From Litoditis marina (taxonomy: Eukaryota; Nematoda; Chromadorea; Rhabditida; Rhabditidae): a stretch of DNA of 64,000 bases. The stretch is from NCBI GenBank assembly GCA_964036275.1, contig OZ038439.1, forward strand, positions 3,061,142 to 3,125,141. Direction: 5' to 3'. The notes beneath the pieces were generated by a model, which saw nothing but the letters and a program-made list of their open reading frames with translations, made no database searches and was not told where the DNA came from. Positions 15,001-29,100 of the stretch are shown here, in pieces; within the stretch, counting starts at the first letter, position 1, and every line of letters starts with the position of its first letter. The position numbers were made by a program, and so were the translations under genes.

Positions 15001-18000
15001 TTGTTTGTCCAGCATCTGAATAACTTTTGTTAAAAGGTTTTATTTCGCAATGTAGGTCAAAGGTACAACTACGTCAGTATTCCCGCACAAGTTCTATTGA
15101 ACTTTCGCGTATTTTAAATTGAACACAATTTACGAAACCACAAGTAAAACACAAAAACAAAATGTAGGCAGTCAAGTTTGTGTGAATGGAAAGATTAAAG
15201 TTTGTGATAACCCAAGCGCATCGGACCGGCTACACTTATTCAATATCAATCTTCGGTTATATAGGTGGCCTTCTGCTAGCGCCGTACTTAGTATGGGAGA
15301 ATATTGTTTGTCCAGCATCTGAATAACTTTTGTTAAAAGGTTTTATTTCGCAATGTAGGTCAAAGGTACAACTACGTCAGTATTCCCGCACAAGTTCTAT
15401 TGAACTTTCGCGTATTTTAAATTGAACACAATTTACGAAACCACAAGTAAAACACAAAAACAAAATGTAGGCAGTCAAGTTAGTGTGAATGGGAAGATTA
15501 AAGTTTGTGATAACCCAAGCGCATCGGACCGGCTACACTTATTCAATATCAATCTTCGGTTATATAGGTGGCCTTCTGCTAGCGCCGTACTTAGTATGGG
15601 AGTATATTGTTTGTCCAGCATCTGAAACACTTTTGTTAAAATGATTTATTTCGCAATGTAGGTCAAAGGTACAACTACGTCAGTATTCCCGCACAAGTTC
15701 TATTGAACTTTCGCGTATTTTAAATTGAACACAATTTACGAAACCACAAGTAAAACACAAAAACAAAATGTAGGCAGTCAAGTTAGTGTGAATGGGAAGA
15801 TTAAAGTTTGTGATAACCCAAGCGCATCGGACCGGCTACACTTATTCAATATCAATCTTCGGTTATATAGGTGGCCTTCTGCTAGCGCCGTACTTAGTAT
15901 GGGAGAATATTGTTTGTCCAGCATCTGAAACACTTTTGTTAAAATGTTTTATTTCGCAATGTAGGTCAAAGGTACAACTACGTCAGTATTCCCGCACAAG
16001 TTCTATTGAACTTTCGCGTATTTTAAATTGAACACAATTTACGAAACCACAAGTAAAACACAAAAACAAAATGTAGGCAGTCAAGTTAGTGTGAATGGGA
16101 AGATCAAAGTTTGTGATAACCCAAGCGCATCGGACCGGCTACACTTATTCAATATCAATCTTCGGTTATATAGGTGGCCTTCTGCTAGCGCCGTACTTAG
16201 TATGGGAGAATATTGTTTGTCCAGCATCTGAAACACTTTTGTTAAAAGGTTTTATTTCGCAATGTAGGTCAAAGGTACAACTACGTCAGTATTCCCGCAC
16301 AAGTTCTATTGAACTTTCGCGTATTTTAAATTGAACACAATTTACGAAACCACAAGTAAAACACAAAAACAAAATGTAGGCAGTCAAGTTAGTGTGAATG
16401 GGAAGATTAAAGTTTGTGATAACCCAAGCGCATCGGACCGGCTACACTTATTCAATATCAATCTTCGGTTATATAGGTGGCCTTCTGCTAGCGCCGTACT
16501 TAGTATGGGAGAATATTGTTTGTCCAGCATCTGAAACACTTTTGTTAAAATGTTTCATTTCGCAATGTAGGTCAAAGGTACAACTACGTCAGTATTCCCG
16601 CACAATTTCTATTGAACTTTCGCGTATTTTAAATTGAACACAATTTACGAAACCACAAGTAAAACACAAAAACAAAATGTAGGCAGTCAAGTTAGTGTGA
16701 ATGGGAAGATTAAAGTTTGTGATAACCCAAGCGCATCGGACCGGCTACACTTATTCAATATCAATCTTCGGTTATATAGGTGGCCTTCTGCTAGCGCCGT
16801 ACTTAGTATGGGAGAATATTGTTTGTCCAGCATCTGAAACACTTTTGTTAAAAGGTTTTATTTCGCAATGTAGGTCAAAGGTACAACTACGTCAGTATTC
16901 CCGCACAAGTTCTATTGAACTTTCGCGTATTTTAAATTGAACACAATTTACGAAACCACAAGTAAAACACAAAAACAAAATGTAGGCAGTCAAGTTAGTG
17001 TGAATGGGAAGATTAAAGTTTGTGATAACCCAAGCGCATCGGACCGGCTACACTTATTCAATATCAATCTTCGGTTATATAGGTGGCCTTCTGCTAGCGC
17101 CGTACTTAGTATGGGAGAATATTGTTTGTCCAGCATCTGAAACACTTTTGTTAAAATGTTTCATTTCGCAATGTAGGTCAAAGGTACAACTACGTCAGTA
17201 TTCCCGCACAATTTCTATTGAACTTTCGCGTATTTTAAATTGAACACAATTTACGAAACCACAAGTAAAACACAAAAACAAAATGTAGGCAGTCAAGTTA
17301 GTGTGAATGGGAAGATTAAAGTTTGTGATAACCCAAGCGCATCGGACCGGCTACACTTATTCAATATCAATCTTCGGTTATATAGGTGGCCTTCTGCTAG
17401 CGCCGTACTTAGTATGGGAGAATATTGTTTGTCCAGCATCTGAAACACTTTTGTTAAAAGGTTTTATTTCGCAATGTAGGTCAAAGGTACAACTACGTCA
17501 GTATTCCCGCACAAGTTCTATTGAACTTTCGCGTATTTTAAATTGAACACAATTTACGAAACCACAAGTAAAACACAAAAACAAAATGTAGGCAGTCAAG
17601 TTAGTGTGAATGGGAAGATTAAAGTTTGTGAAAACCCAAGCGCATCGGACCGGCTACACTTATTCAATATCAATCTTCGGTTATATAGGTGGCCTTCTGC
17701 TAGCGCCGTACTTAGTATGGGAGAATATTGTTTGTCCAGCATCTGAAACACTTTTGTTAAAATGATTTATTTCGCAATGTAGGTCAAAGGTACAACTACG
17801 TCAGTATTCCCGCACAAGTTCTATTGAACTTTCGCGTATTTTAAATTGAACACAATTTACGAAACCACAAGTAAAACACAAAAACAAAATGTAGGCAGTC
17901 AAGTTAGTGTGAATGGGAAGATTAAAGTTTGTGATAACCCAAGCGCATCGGACCGGCTACACTTATTCAATATCAATCTTCGGTTATATAGGTGGCCTTC

Positions 18001-21000
18001 TGCTAGCGCCGTACTTAGTATGGGAGAATATTGTTTGTCCAGCATCTGAAACACTTTTGTTAAAATGTTTTATTTCGCAATGTAGGTCAAAGGTACAACT
18101 ACGTCAGTATTCCCGCACAAGTTCTATTGAACTTTCGCGTATTTTAAATTGAACACAATTTACGAAACCACAAGTAAAACACAAAAACAAAATGTAGGCA
18201 GTCAAGTTAGTGTGAATGGGAAGATCAAAGTTTGTGATAACCCAAGCGCATCGGACCGGCTACACTTATTCAATATCAATCTTCGGTTATATAGGTGGCC
18301 TTCTGCTAGCGCCGTACTTAGTATGGGAGAATATTGTTTGTCCAGCATCTGAAACACTTTTGTTAAAAGGTTTTATTTCGCAATGTAGGTCAAAGGTACA
18401 ACTACGTCAGTATTCCCGCACAAGTTCTATTGAACTTTCGCGTATTTTAAATTGAACACAATTTACGAAACCACAAGTAAAACACAAAAACAAAATGTAG
18501 GCAGTCAAGTTAGTGTGAATGGGAAGATTAAAGTTTGTGATAACCCAAGCGCATCGGACCGGCTACACTTATTCAATATCAATCTTCGGTTATATAGGTG
18601 GCCTTCTGCTAGCGCCGTACTTAGTATGGGAGAATATTGTTTGTCCAGCATCTGAAACACTTTTGTTAAAATGTTTCATTTCGCAATGTAGGTCAAAGGT
18701 ACAACTACGTCAGTATTCCCGCACAATTTCTATTGAACTTTCGCGTATTTTAAATTGAACACAATTTACGAAACCACAAGTAAAACACAAAAACAAAATG
18801 TAGGCAGTCAAGTTAGTGTGAATGGGAAGATTAAAGTTTGTGATAACCCAAGCGCATCGGACCGGCTACACTTATTCAATATCAATCTTCGGTTATATAG
18901 GTGGCCTTCTGCTAGCGCCGTACTTAGTATGGGAGAATATTGTTTGTCCAGCATCTGAAACACTTTTGTTAAAAGGTTTTATTTCGCAATGTAGGTCAAA
19001 GGTACAACTACGTCAGTATTCCCGCACAAGTTCTATTGAACTTTCGCGTATTTTAAATTGAACACAATTTACGAAACCACAAGTAAAACACAAAAACAAA
19101 ATGTAGGCAGTCAAGTTAGTGTGAATGGGAAGATTAAAGTTTGTGATAACCCAAGCGCATCGGACCGGCTACACTTATTCAATATCAATCTTCGGTTATA
19201 TAGGTGGCCTTCTGCTAGCGCCGTACTTAGTATGGGAGAATATTGTTTGTCCAGCATCTGAAACACTTTTGTTAAAATGTTTCATTTCGCAATGTAGGTC
19301 AAAGGTACAACTACGTCAGTATTCCCGCACAATTTCTATTGAACTTTCGCGTATTTTAAATTGAACACAATTTACGAAACCACAAGTAAAACACAAAAAC
19401 AAAATGTAGGCAGTCAAGTTAGTGTGAATGGGAAGATTAAAGTTTGTGATAACCCAAGCGCATCGGACCGGCTACACTTTCAATATCAATCTTCGGTTAT
19501 ATAGGTGGCCTTCTGCTAGCGCCGTACTTAGTATGGGAGAATATTGTTTGTCCAGCATCTGAAACACTTTTGTTAAAATGTTTTATTTCGCAATGTAGGT
19601 CAAAGGTACAACTACGTCAGTATTCCCGCACAAGTTCTATTGAACTTTCGCGTATTTTAAATTGAACACAATTTACGAAACCACAAGTAAAACACAAAAA
19701 CAAAATGTAGGCAGTCAAGTTAGTGTGAATGGGAAGATTAAAGTTTGTGATAACCCAAGCGCATCGGACCGGCTACACTTATTCAATATCAATCTTCGGT
19801 TATATAGGTGGCCTTCTGCTAGCGCCGTACTTAGTATGGGAGAATATTGTTTGTCCAGCATCTGAAACACTTTTGTTAAAATGTTTTATTTCGCAATGTA
19901 GGTCAAAGGTACAACTACGTCAGTATTCCCGCACAAGTTCCATTGAACTTTCGCGTATTTTAAATTGAACACAATTTACGAAACCACAAGTAAAACACAA
20001 AAACAAAATGTAGGCAGTCAAGTTAGTGTGAATGGGAAGATTAAAGTTTGTGATAACCCAAGCGCATCGGACCGGCTACACTTATTCAATATCAATCTTC
20101 GGTTATATAGGTGGCCTTCTGCTAGCGCCGTACTTAGTATGGGAGAATATTGTTTGTCCAGCATCTGAAACACTTTTGTTAAAAGGTTTTATTTCGCAAT
20201 GTAGGTCAAAGGTACAACTACGTCAGTATTCCCGCACAAGTTCTATTGAACTTTCGCGTATTTTAAATTGAACACAATTTACGAAACCACAAGTAAAACA
20301 CAAAAACAAAATGTAGGCAGTCAAGTTAGTGTGAATGGGAAGATTAAAGTTTGTGATAACCCAAGCGCATCGGACCGGCTACACTTATTCAATATCAATC
20401 TTCGGTTATATAGGTGGCCTTCTGCTAGCGCCGTACTTAGTATGGGAGAATATTGTTTGTCCAGCATCTGAAACACTTTTGTTAAAATGTTTTATTTCGC
20501 AATGTAGGTCAAAGGTACAACTACGTCAGTATTCCCGCACAAGTTCTATTGAACTTTCGCGTATTTTAAATTGAACACAATTTACGAAACCACAAGTAAA
20601 ACACAAAAACAAAATGTAGGCAGTCAAGTTAGTGTGAATGGGAAGATTAAAGTTTGTGATAACCCAAGCGCATCGGACCGGCTACACTTATTCAATATCA
20701 ATCTTCGGTTATATAGGTGGCCTTCTGCTAGCGCCGTACTTAGTATGGGAGAATATTGTTTGTCCAGCATCTGAAACACTTTTGTTAAAAGGTTTTATTT
20801 CGCAATGTAGGTCAAAGGTACAACTACGTCAGTATTCCCGCACAAGTTCTATTGAACTTTCGCGTATTTTAAATTGAACACAATTTACGAAACCACAAGT
20901 AAAACACAAAAACAAAATGTAGGCAGTCAAGTTAGTGTGAATGGGAAGATTAAAGTTTGTGATAACCCAAGCGCATCGGACCGGCTACACTTATTCAATA

Positions 21001-23679
21001 TCAATCTTCGGTTATATAGGTGGCCTTCTGCTAGCGCCGTACTTAGTATGGGAGAATATTGTTTGTCCAGCATCTGAAACACTTTTGTTAAAATGTTTTA
21101 TTTCGCAATGTAGGTCAAAGGTACAACTACGTCAGTATTCCCGCACAAGTTCTATTGAACTTTCGCGTATTTTAAATTGAACACAATTTACGAAACCACA
21201 AGTAAAACACAAAAACAAAATGTAGGCAGTCAAGTTAGTGTGAATGGGAAGATTAAAGTTTGTGATAACCCAAGCGCATCGGACCGGCTACACTTATTCA
21301 ATATCAATCTTCGGTTATATAGGTGGCCTTCTGCTAGCGCCGTACTTAGTATGGGAGAATATTGTTTGTCCAGCATCTGAAACACTTTTGTTAAAATGTT
21401 TTATTTCGCAATGTAGGTCAAAGGTACAACTACGTCAGTATTCCCGCACAAGTTATATTGAACTTTCGCGTATTTTAAATTGAACACAATTTACGAAACC
21501 ACAAGTAAAACACAAAAACAAAATGTAGGCAGTCAAGTTTGTGTGAATGGGAAGATTAAAGTTTGTGATAACCCAAGCGCATCGGACCGGCTACACTTAT
21601 TCAATATCAATCTTCGGTTATATAGGTGGCCTTCTGCTAGCGCCGTACTTAGTATGGGAGAATATTGTTTGTCCAGCATCTGAAACACTTTTGTTAAAAT
21701 GTTTCATTTCGCAATGTAGGTCAAAGGTACAACTACGTCAGTATTCCCGCACAAGTTCTATTGAACTTTCGCGTATTTTAAATTGAACACAATTTACGAA
21801 ACCACAAGTAAAACACAAAAAAAAAATGTAGGCAGTCAAGTTAGTGTGAATGGGAAGATTAAAGTTTGTGATAACCCAAGCGCATCGGACCGGCTACACT
21901 TATTCAATATCAATCTTCGGTTATATAGGTGGCCTTCTGCTAGCGCCGTACTTAGTATGGGAGAATATTGTTTGTCCAGCATCTGAAACACTTTTGTTAA
22001 AATGTTTCATTTCGCAATGTAGGTCAAAGGTACAACTACGTCAGTATTCCCGCACAAGTTCTATTGAACTTTCGCGTATTTTAAATTGAACACAATTTAC
22101 GAAACCACAAGTAAAACACAAAAAAAAAATGTAGGCAGTCAAGTTAGTGTGAATGGGAAGATTAAAGTTTGTGATAACCCAAGCGCATCGGACCGGCTAC
22201 ACTTATTCAATATCAATCTTCGGTTATATAGGTGGCCTTCTGCTAGCGCCGTACTTAGTATGGGAGAATATTGTTTGTCCAGCATCTGAAACACTTTTGT
22301 TAAAATGTTTTATTTCGCAATGTAGGTGAAAGGTACAACTACGTCAGTATTCCCGCACAAGTTATATTGAACTTTCGCGTATTTTAAATTGAACACAATT
22401 TACGAAACTACAAGTAAAACACAAAAACAAAATGTAGGCAGTCAAGTTTGTGTGAATGGGAAGATTAAAGTTTGTGATAACCCAAGCGCATCGGACCGGC
22501 TACACTTATTCAATATCAATCTTCGGTTATATAGGTGGCCTTCTGCTAGCGCCGTACTTAGTATGGGAGAATATTGTTTGTCCAGCATCTGAAACACTTT
22601 TGTTAAAATGTTTCATTTCGCAATGTAGGTCAAAGGTACAACTACGTCAGTATTCCCGCACAAGTTCTATTGAACTTTCGCGTATTTTAAATTGACACAA
22701 TTTACGAAACCACAAGTAAAACACAAAAACAAAATGTAGGCAGTCAAGTTTGTGTGAATGGGAAGATTAAAGTTTGTGATAACCCAAGCGCATCGGACCG
22801 GCTACACTTATTCAATATCAATCTTCGGTTGTATAGGTGGCCTTCTGCTAGCGCCGTACTTAGTATGGGAGAATATTGTTTGTCCAGCATCTGAAACACT
22901 TTTGTTAAAATGTTTCATTTCGCAATGTAGGTCAAAGGTACAACTACGTCAGTATTCCCGCACAAGTTCTATTGAACTTTCGCGTATTTTAAATTGAACA
23001 CAATTTACGAAACCACAAGTAAAACACAAAAACAAAATGTAGGCAGTCAAGTTTGTGTGAATGGGAAGATTAAAGTTTGTGATAACCCAAGCGCATCGGA
23101 CCGGCTACACTTATTCAATATCAATCTTCGGTTATATAGGTGACCTTCTGCTAGCGCCGTACTTAGTATGGGAGAATATTGTTTGTCCAGCATCTGAAAC
23201 ACTTTTGTTAAAATGTTTCATTTCGCAATGTAGGTCAAAGGTACAACTACGTCAGTATTCCCGCACAAGTTCTATTGAACTTTCGCGTATTTTAAATTGA
23301 ACACAATTTACGAAACCACAAGTAAAACACAAAAACAAAATGTAGGCAGTCAAGTTTGTGTGAATGGGAAGATTAAAGTTTGTGATAACCCAAGCGCATC
23401 GGACCGGCTACACTTATTCAATATCAATCTTCGGTTATATAGGTGGCCTTCTGCTAGCGCCGTACTTAGTATGGGAGAATATTGTTTGTCCAGCATCTGA
23501 AACACTTTTGTTAAAATGTTTCATTTCGCAATGTAGGTCAAAGGTACAACTACGTCAGTATTCCCGCACAAGTTCTATTGAACTTTCGCGTATTTTAAAT
23601 TGAACACAATTTACGAAACCACAAGTAAAACACAAAAACAAAATGTAGGCAGTCAAGTTTGTGTGAATGGGAAGATTAA
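1..23679 (+). repeat. 303 bp tandem satellite, left block (~78 copies)
   Basis: A unit of about 303 bp is repeated head to tail without spacers from the first base of the window, so the array continues to the left. Units differ by a few substitutions (for example attt/agtt in the SIEL segment, ttt/ttc before atttcgcaatg, gtttgtg/gttagtg) and small indels (units of 300 and 302 bp). Rare variants recur at fixed multiples of the unit: a 3 bp deletion near 1902 and 3413 (1512 bp apart), cataaacaaaatggagg near 12727 and 14243 (5 units), agatcaaag near 16100 and 18220 (7 units). This indicates higher-order duplication by unequal exchange. Each unit carries an ATG-started 79-codon frame and an overlapping 67-codon TTG-started frame. 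These are properties of the repeat and I do not call them genes. Confidence 0.98.
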
Positions 23680-23701
23680 AGGGGGGCTGAAAGGAAAACG
23701 A

Positions 23702-23738
23702 ATTTAGGTGCCCTGACCCATCGACGGGGCACCTAAAT
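23702..23738. other. 12 bp perfect hairpin near left end of the TTAA element
   Basis: ATTTAGGTGCCC (23702-23713) is followed after a 13-base loop by its exact reverse complement GGGCACCTAAAT (23727-23738). It lies 22 bases inside the left end of the element. Subterminal hairpins are common in DNA transposons, but its role is unknown. Confidence 0.75.
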
Positions 23739-25031
23739 AAAGGACTGTGGCAGAGAAAAAGACAAGCGCGCCTCAATGCTAAAACGTGGCAGCCCGCCGC
23801 TCTTGAATTTTTATGCGTAAATTTTATATGTTTGTATTTACTTTGTTTTTGTTAAATGTAATTCATGTTTTTCATAATATTTTTTGATCAATTCGATCTA
23901 GAGGCAGTTATAGATCCTGTCTGAAAACGAAACACAATGAAAATACCTTTTTATCAGGTTTTATTCGATTTCCAGATTTTGCTTGTTCTCGTTAAAATAT
24001 TAGTTTTCGTCAAACTCACTTCTGTCTTAGCTTTTGAGTATTGCTAACCACAGTGTATTGATAAGTATATGTTTATTTACTACCAATCGTTTGCTCGAAC
24101 CAGCAAAACGCGAATCCTCCAACCAGCTTGATAATTATGCAATCCGCAACTCGCTTGATAATTATGGGTGGTGGTTTTACTCTATTCCTCTTCTCCACTT
24201 ATTTATACGATACTAGGCGTCAGTTTATTCAGTTTGTTTGCAGGTTATCTTTTTCGGTGTCGAGGACGTTGTTCAAGAATATTCAAAATTATCGAACTAC
24301 GCCTACTTATTGCCTGGTGATATCGGAAAGACCCGGATGAACGGACGATGTTTTATTCTTATCTAGACTAATCAGGTTGGTAAAACACGTTTTCGCACCA
24401 TTGCTGTGCATGATTTTTCCGTATAACATTCATAAAAATGAAATTGCCCTATTACTTGTTTCAAGGGGGAACCCATTTTTTGATTACAATTGTGCATGGG
24501 AAAACGAGCAATTCTCTCATTTGTTGGTTTATTAGCGGTAACTGGCAGAAGCACAGAAAAGTGTATTGTGCAACATTTCAATGAATACATTATGATTGAG
24601 AAATTGAGGTTACTTTTTGTTTCATCTTTTATCTTTAGCTAATAATGGGCAGGCTTGTCGTCCGAGTTTACACAAGCTATTTAGGTTTCAGATAGAAAAA
24701 GTGATTAGTTCGTAGAACCCTTTTTTTTATTTTGCTCAAATACCCTGCTATTTGAATTTACGAAGTACGACCACAGAACTTTTCTGTTTTGTCAATTTTG
24801 ATAACGATTTATTCGATGTCTCCTAATCGTTTTTGGTGGAAAGTTGCCTGATTTGAGACGAAAACATGGAAATAATCCAAATTTGTAACAGGTATACTAT
24901 CTAAACTCCTTTTTTTATTAGAATGTCCTGAAACCTGAACTAAATGTTGGTATGCATTTCCTTTTTGAAACGGTCCAGCAAAAATACGGTTTATGTTGCA
25001 CAGTGGAAAGTATCATTATATTATTTTTCAG

Positions 25032-26193
25032 GTCTCGTATACATTTTGTTCCCTGTTCTACGATCCCATGTGACTGCGACGTTTCTGGACGACTGAAAAA
25101 TCGAGCTGAAAATAAGAAGGTGAACAGTTATTTCTTCCACATTTTTTTCATTCTAGTAATCGGATAGTATGTGAAAAAACAATCAGGTGAATAGCGAATC
25201 GAGGGATATGGAGTAATCACTGCAGAAAAATGAACCTTTCGATACCCGATTTTTGAGTTTATATGTGATATATTTGGTCGGTATATGGTATTACCAAAAT
25301 AGTCAAAACATCGCAACGCGGATTTTTTTCTGCTCAAACCAGAGCAATTTGCTTATTTTCCATGCAAAATAAGAAAATTTTCGCTAAATTTTATCGAAAA
25401 ACGGGGTTCTCGCCGTTGAATTGTTACACCTTAGTGGCTGCCATCAACTATATATTTGGTCATAGTGTTCTTAGAGTAGATAATGAAGTCACACACAAGT
25501 ATGTTTTTTCTATTTCATGGAAAGGAACCCGTTTTAGAATGTATGAATGCATGATTTCACTGGTGTAGAGGTAGCCGGTTTTTTTTCGAACAACTTGACG
25601 GTATGAATGAGCAGTAATCCTGAGTCTAGAGGGCTATGTCCGCCATTCCGTATTCAGTTTTTATTTCTGAAGTATGTTTATACTATGCTAATTTCCTATG
25701 TTTCAGATTATCCCATGTGTGCATCGTGGGAAGGGACCACCGTCAAAGTCGTCTTCCCCTTATCTTCACCAGATAATTTTTTTTACTAATAAACATTTTT
25801 GTTATAAGTCATGTATGTTTTTTGTATCTCATATCACAGTTGAACGAAAAGAATCCGGTTAGGACATTCTAAACAGTCGTTTTGGTTCTGTTATTAGTAG
25901 TTTGCTTGTGGTGAGAAATTTTGTTCGACCAGAAAATATGTTGTGCACCTCAACCGAAATGTTGCAAATACATGTCCAAACAGGTATATCAATCTATGAA
26001 ACGAAAAAAGTTGCTTTTTTTCTCGTTCAAGAGTTGTCATTCAAATTTGGTAGTTTCCATCTGCCACATACCTGGCACAATGCCAACAACTTCCTCTGCG
26101 TGTCTAACATGCTATGAAAAAAGTTTAAAAAATAATTGTGGGTTTCAAGAGATTCGGATTACAACAATATGGGCATGGATCAGTTTGTCTTGA
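25032..26193 (+). pseudogene. Possible small Cys-rich gene or exon remnants inside the TTAA element
   Basis: Three segments look like spliced coding exons. The first, 25032-25119, lies between tatttttcag and gtgaac and reads through HFVPCSTIPCDCDVSGRL. The second, 25933-25983, lies between gaccag and gtatat and reads KICCAPQPKCCKYMSKQ in phase 0. It is followed by a 48 bp intron ending ctcgttcaag and a third exon, from 26032 to a TGA at 26191-26193, starting SCHSNLVVSICH. The last two join in frame and give nine cysteines in about 55 residues, as in small secreted nematode proteins. A possible signal-peptide start lies near 24137 (MQSATRLIIMGGGF). I could not link all segments in one frame, so this may be a captured host gene fragment or chance. 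No family was recognised. Confidence 0.25.
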
Positions 26194-29100
26194 ACTGGCG
26201 CTTCATTTAGGCTTTCAATTCTGCCCCCCTTTAAAGTTTGTGATAACCCAAGCGCATCGGACCGGCTACACTTATTCAATATCAATCTTCGGTTATATAG
26301 GTGGCCTTCTGCTAGCGCCGTACTTAGTATGGGAGAATATTGTTTGTCCAGCATCTGAAACACTTTTGTTAAAATGTTTTATTTCGCAATGTAGGTCAAA
26401 GGTACAACTACGTCAGTATTCCCGCACAAGTTCTATTGAACTTTCGCGTATTTTAAATTGAACACAATTTACGAAACCACAAGTAAAACACATAAACAAA
26501 ATGGAGGCAGTCAAGTTTGTGTGAATGGGAAGATTAAAGTTTGTGATAACCCAAGCGCATCGGACCGGCTACACTTATTCAATATCAATCTTCGGTTGTA
26601 TAGGTGGCCTTCTGCTAGCGCCGTACTTAGTATGGGAGAATATTGTTTGTCCAGCATCTGAAACACTTTTGTTAAAATGTTTCATTTCGCAATGTAGGTC
26701 AAAGGTACAACTACGTCAGTATTCCCGCACAATTTCTATTGAACTTTCGCGTATTTTAAATTGAACACAATTTACGAAACCACAAGTAAAACACAAAAAC
26801 AAAATGTAGGCAGTCAAGTTTGTGTGAATGGAAAGATTAAAGTTTGTGATAACCCAAGCGCATCGGACCGGCTACACTTATTCAATATCAATCTTCGGTT
26901 ATATAGGTGGCCTTCTGCTAGCGCCGTACTTAGTATGGGAGAATATTGTTTGTCCAGCATCTGAAACACTTTTGTTAAAAGGTTTTATTTCGCAATGTAG
27001 GTCAAAGGTACAACTACGTCAGTATTCCCGCACAAGTTCTATTGAACTTTCGCGTATTTTAAATTGAACACAATTTACGAAACCACAAGTAAAACACAAA
27101 AACAAAATGTAGGCAGTCAAGTTTGTGTGAATGGGAAGATTAAAGTTTGTGATAACCCAAGCGCATCGGACCGGCTACACTTATTCAATATCAATCTTCG
27201 GTTATATAGGTGGCCTTCTGCTAGCGCCGTACTTAGTATGGGAGAATATTGTTTGTCCAGCATCTGAAACACTTTTGTTAAAATGTTTTATTTCGCAATG
27301 TAGGTCAAAGGTACAACTACGTCAGTATTCCCGCACAAGTTCTATTGAACTTTCGCGTATTTTAAATTGAACACAATTTACGAAACCACAAGTAAAACAC
27401 AAAAACAAAATGTAGGCAGTCAAGTTAGTGTGAATGGGAAGATTAAAGTTTGTGATAACCCAAGCGCATCGGACCGGCTACACTTATTCAATATCAATCT
27501 TCGGTTGTATAGGTGGCCTTCTGCTAGCGCCGTACTTAGTATGGGAGAATATTGTTTGTCCAGCATCTGAAACACTTTTGTTAAAATGTTTCATTTCGCA
27601 AGGTCAAAGGTACAACTACGTCAGTATTCCCGCACAAGTTCTATTGAACTTTCGCGTATTTTAAATTGAACACAATTTACGAAACCACAAGTAAAACACA
27701 AAAACAAAATGTAGGCAGTCAAGTTTGTGTGAATGGGAAAATTAAAGTTTGTGATAACCCAAGCGCATCGGACCGGCTACACTTATTCAATATCAATCTT
27801 CGGTTATATAGGTGGCCTTCTGCTAGCGCCGTACTTAGTATGGGAGAATATTGTTTGTTCAGCATCTGAAACACTTTTGTTAAAATGTTTCATTTCGCAA
27901 TGTAGGTCAAAGGTACAACTACGTCAGTATTCCCGCACCAGTTCTATTGAACTTTCGCGTATTTTAAATTGAACACAATTTACGAAACCACAAGTAAAAC
28001 ACAAAAACAAAATGTAGGCAGTCAAGTTTGTGTGAATGGGAAGATTAAAGTTTGTGATAACCCAAGCGCATCGGACCGGCTACACTTATTCAATATCAAT
28101 CTTCGGTTATATAGGTGGCCTTCTGCTAGCGCCGTACTTAGTATGGGAGAATATTGTTTGTCCAGCATCTGAAACACTTTTGTTAAAATGTTTCATTTCG
28201 CAATGTAGGTCAAAGGTACAACTACGTCAGTATTCCCGCACAAGTTCTATTGAACTTTCGCGTATTTTAAATTGAACACAATTTACGAAACCACAAGTAA
28301 AACACAAAAACAAAATGTAGGCAGTCAAGTTTGTGTGAATGGGAAGATTAAAGTTTGTGATAACCCAAGCGCATCGGACCGGCTACACTTATTCAATATC
28401 AATCTTCGGTTATATAGGTGGCCTTCTGCTAGCGCCGTACTTAGTATGGGAGAATATTGTTTGTCCAGCATCTGAAACACTTTTGTTAAAATGTTTCATT
28501 TCGCAATGTAGGTCAAAGGTACAACTACGTCAGTATTCCCGCACAAGTTCTATTGAACTTTCGCGTATTTTAAATTGAACACAATTTACGAAACCACAAG
28601 TAAAACACAAAAACAAAATGTAGGCAGTCAAGTTTGTGTGAATGGGAAGATTAAAGTTTGTGATAACCCAAGCGCATCGGACCGGCTACACTTATTCAAT
28701 ATCAATCTTCGGTTATATAGGTGGCCTTCTGCTAGCGCCGTACTTAGTATGGGAGAATATTGTTTGTCCAGCATCTGAAACACTTTTGTTAAAATGTTTC
28801 ATTTCGCAATGTAGGTCAAAGGTACAACTACGTCAGTATTCCCGCACAATTTCTATTGAACTTTCGCGTATTTTAAATTGAACACAATTTACGAAACCAC
28901 AAGTAAAACACAAAAACAAAATGTAGGCAGTCAAGTTTGTGTGAATGGAAAGATTAAAGTTTGTGATAACCCAAGCGCATCGGACCGGCTACACTTATTC
29001 AATATCAATCTTCGGTTATATAGGTGGCCTTCTGCTAGCGCCGTACTTAGTATGGGAGAATATTGTTTGTCCAGCATCTGAAACACTTTTGTTAAAAGGT

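Larger units (their letters stand above)
23680..26230. mobile_element. 2551 bp TTAA-flanked insertion in the satellite
   Basis: The satellite is interrupted exactly at gaTTAAagtttg. The insert begins AGGGGGGCTGAAAG and ends CTTTCAATTCTGCCCCCCT, and TTAA is present on both sides (23676-23679 and 26231-26234), so removing one TTAA restores a normal unit. The ends form a short imperfect terminal inverted repeat (AGGGGGGC perfect, then TGAAAG against AGAATTGAAAG). A TTAA target duplication is typical of piggyBac-type transposition, but I see no transposase frame, so the element looks non-autonomous or decayed. The interior is AT-rich with scattered exon-like Cys-rich segments in its right half. 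The family assignment is inference; the insertion itself is directly visible. Confidence 0.82.
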
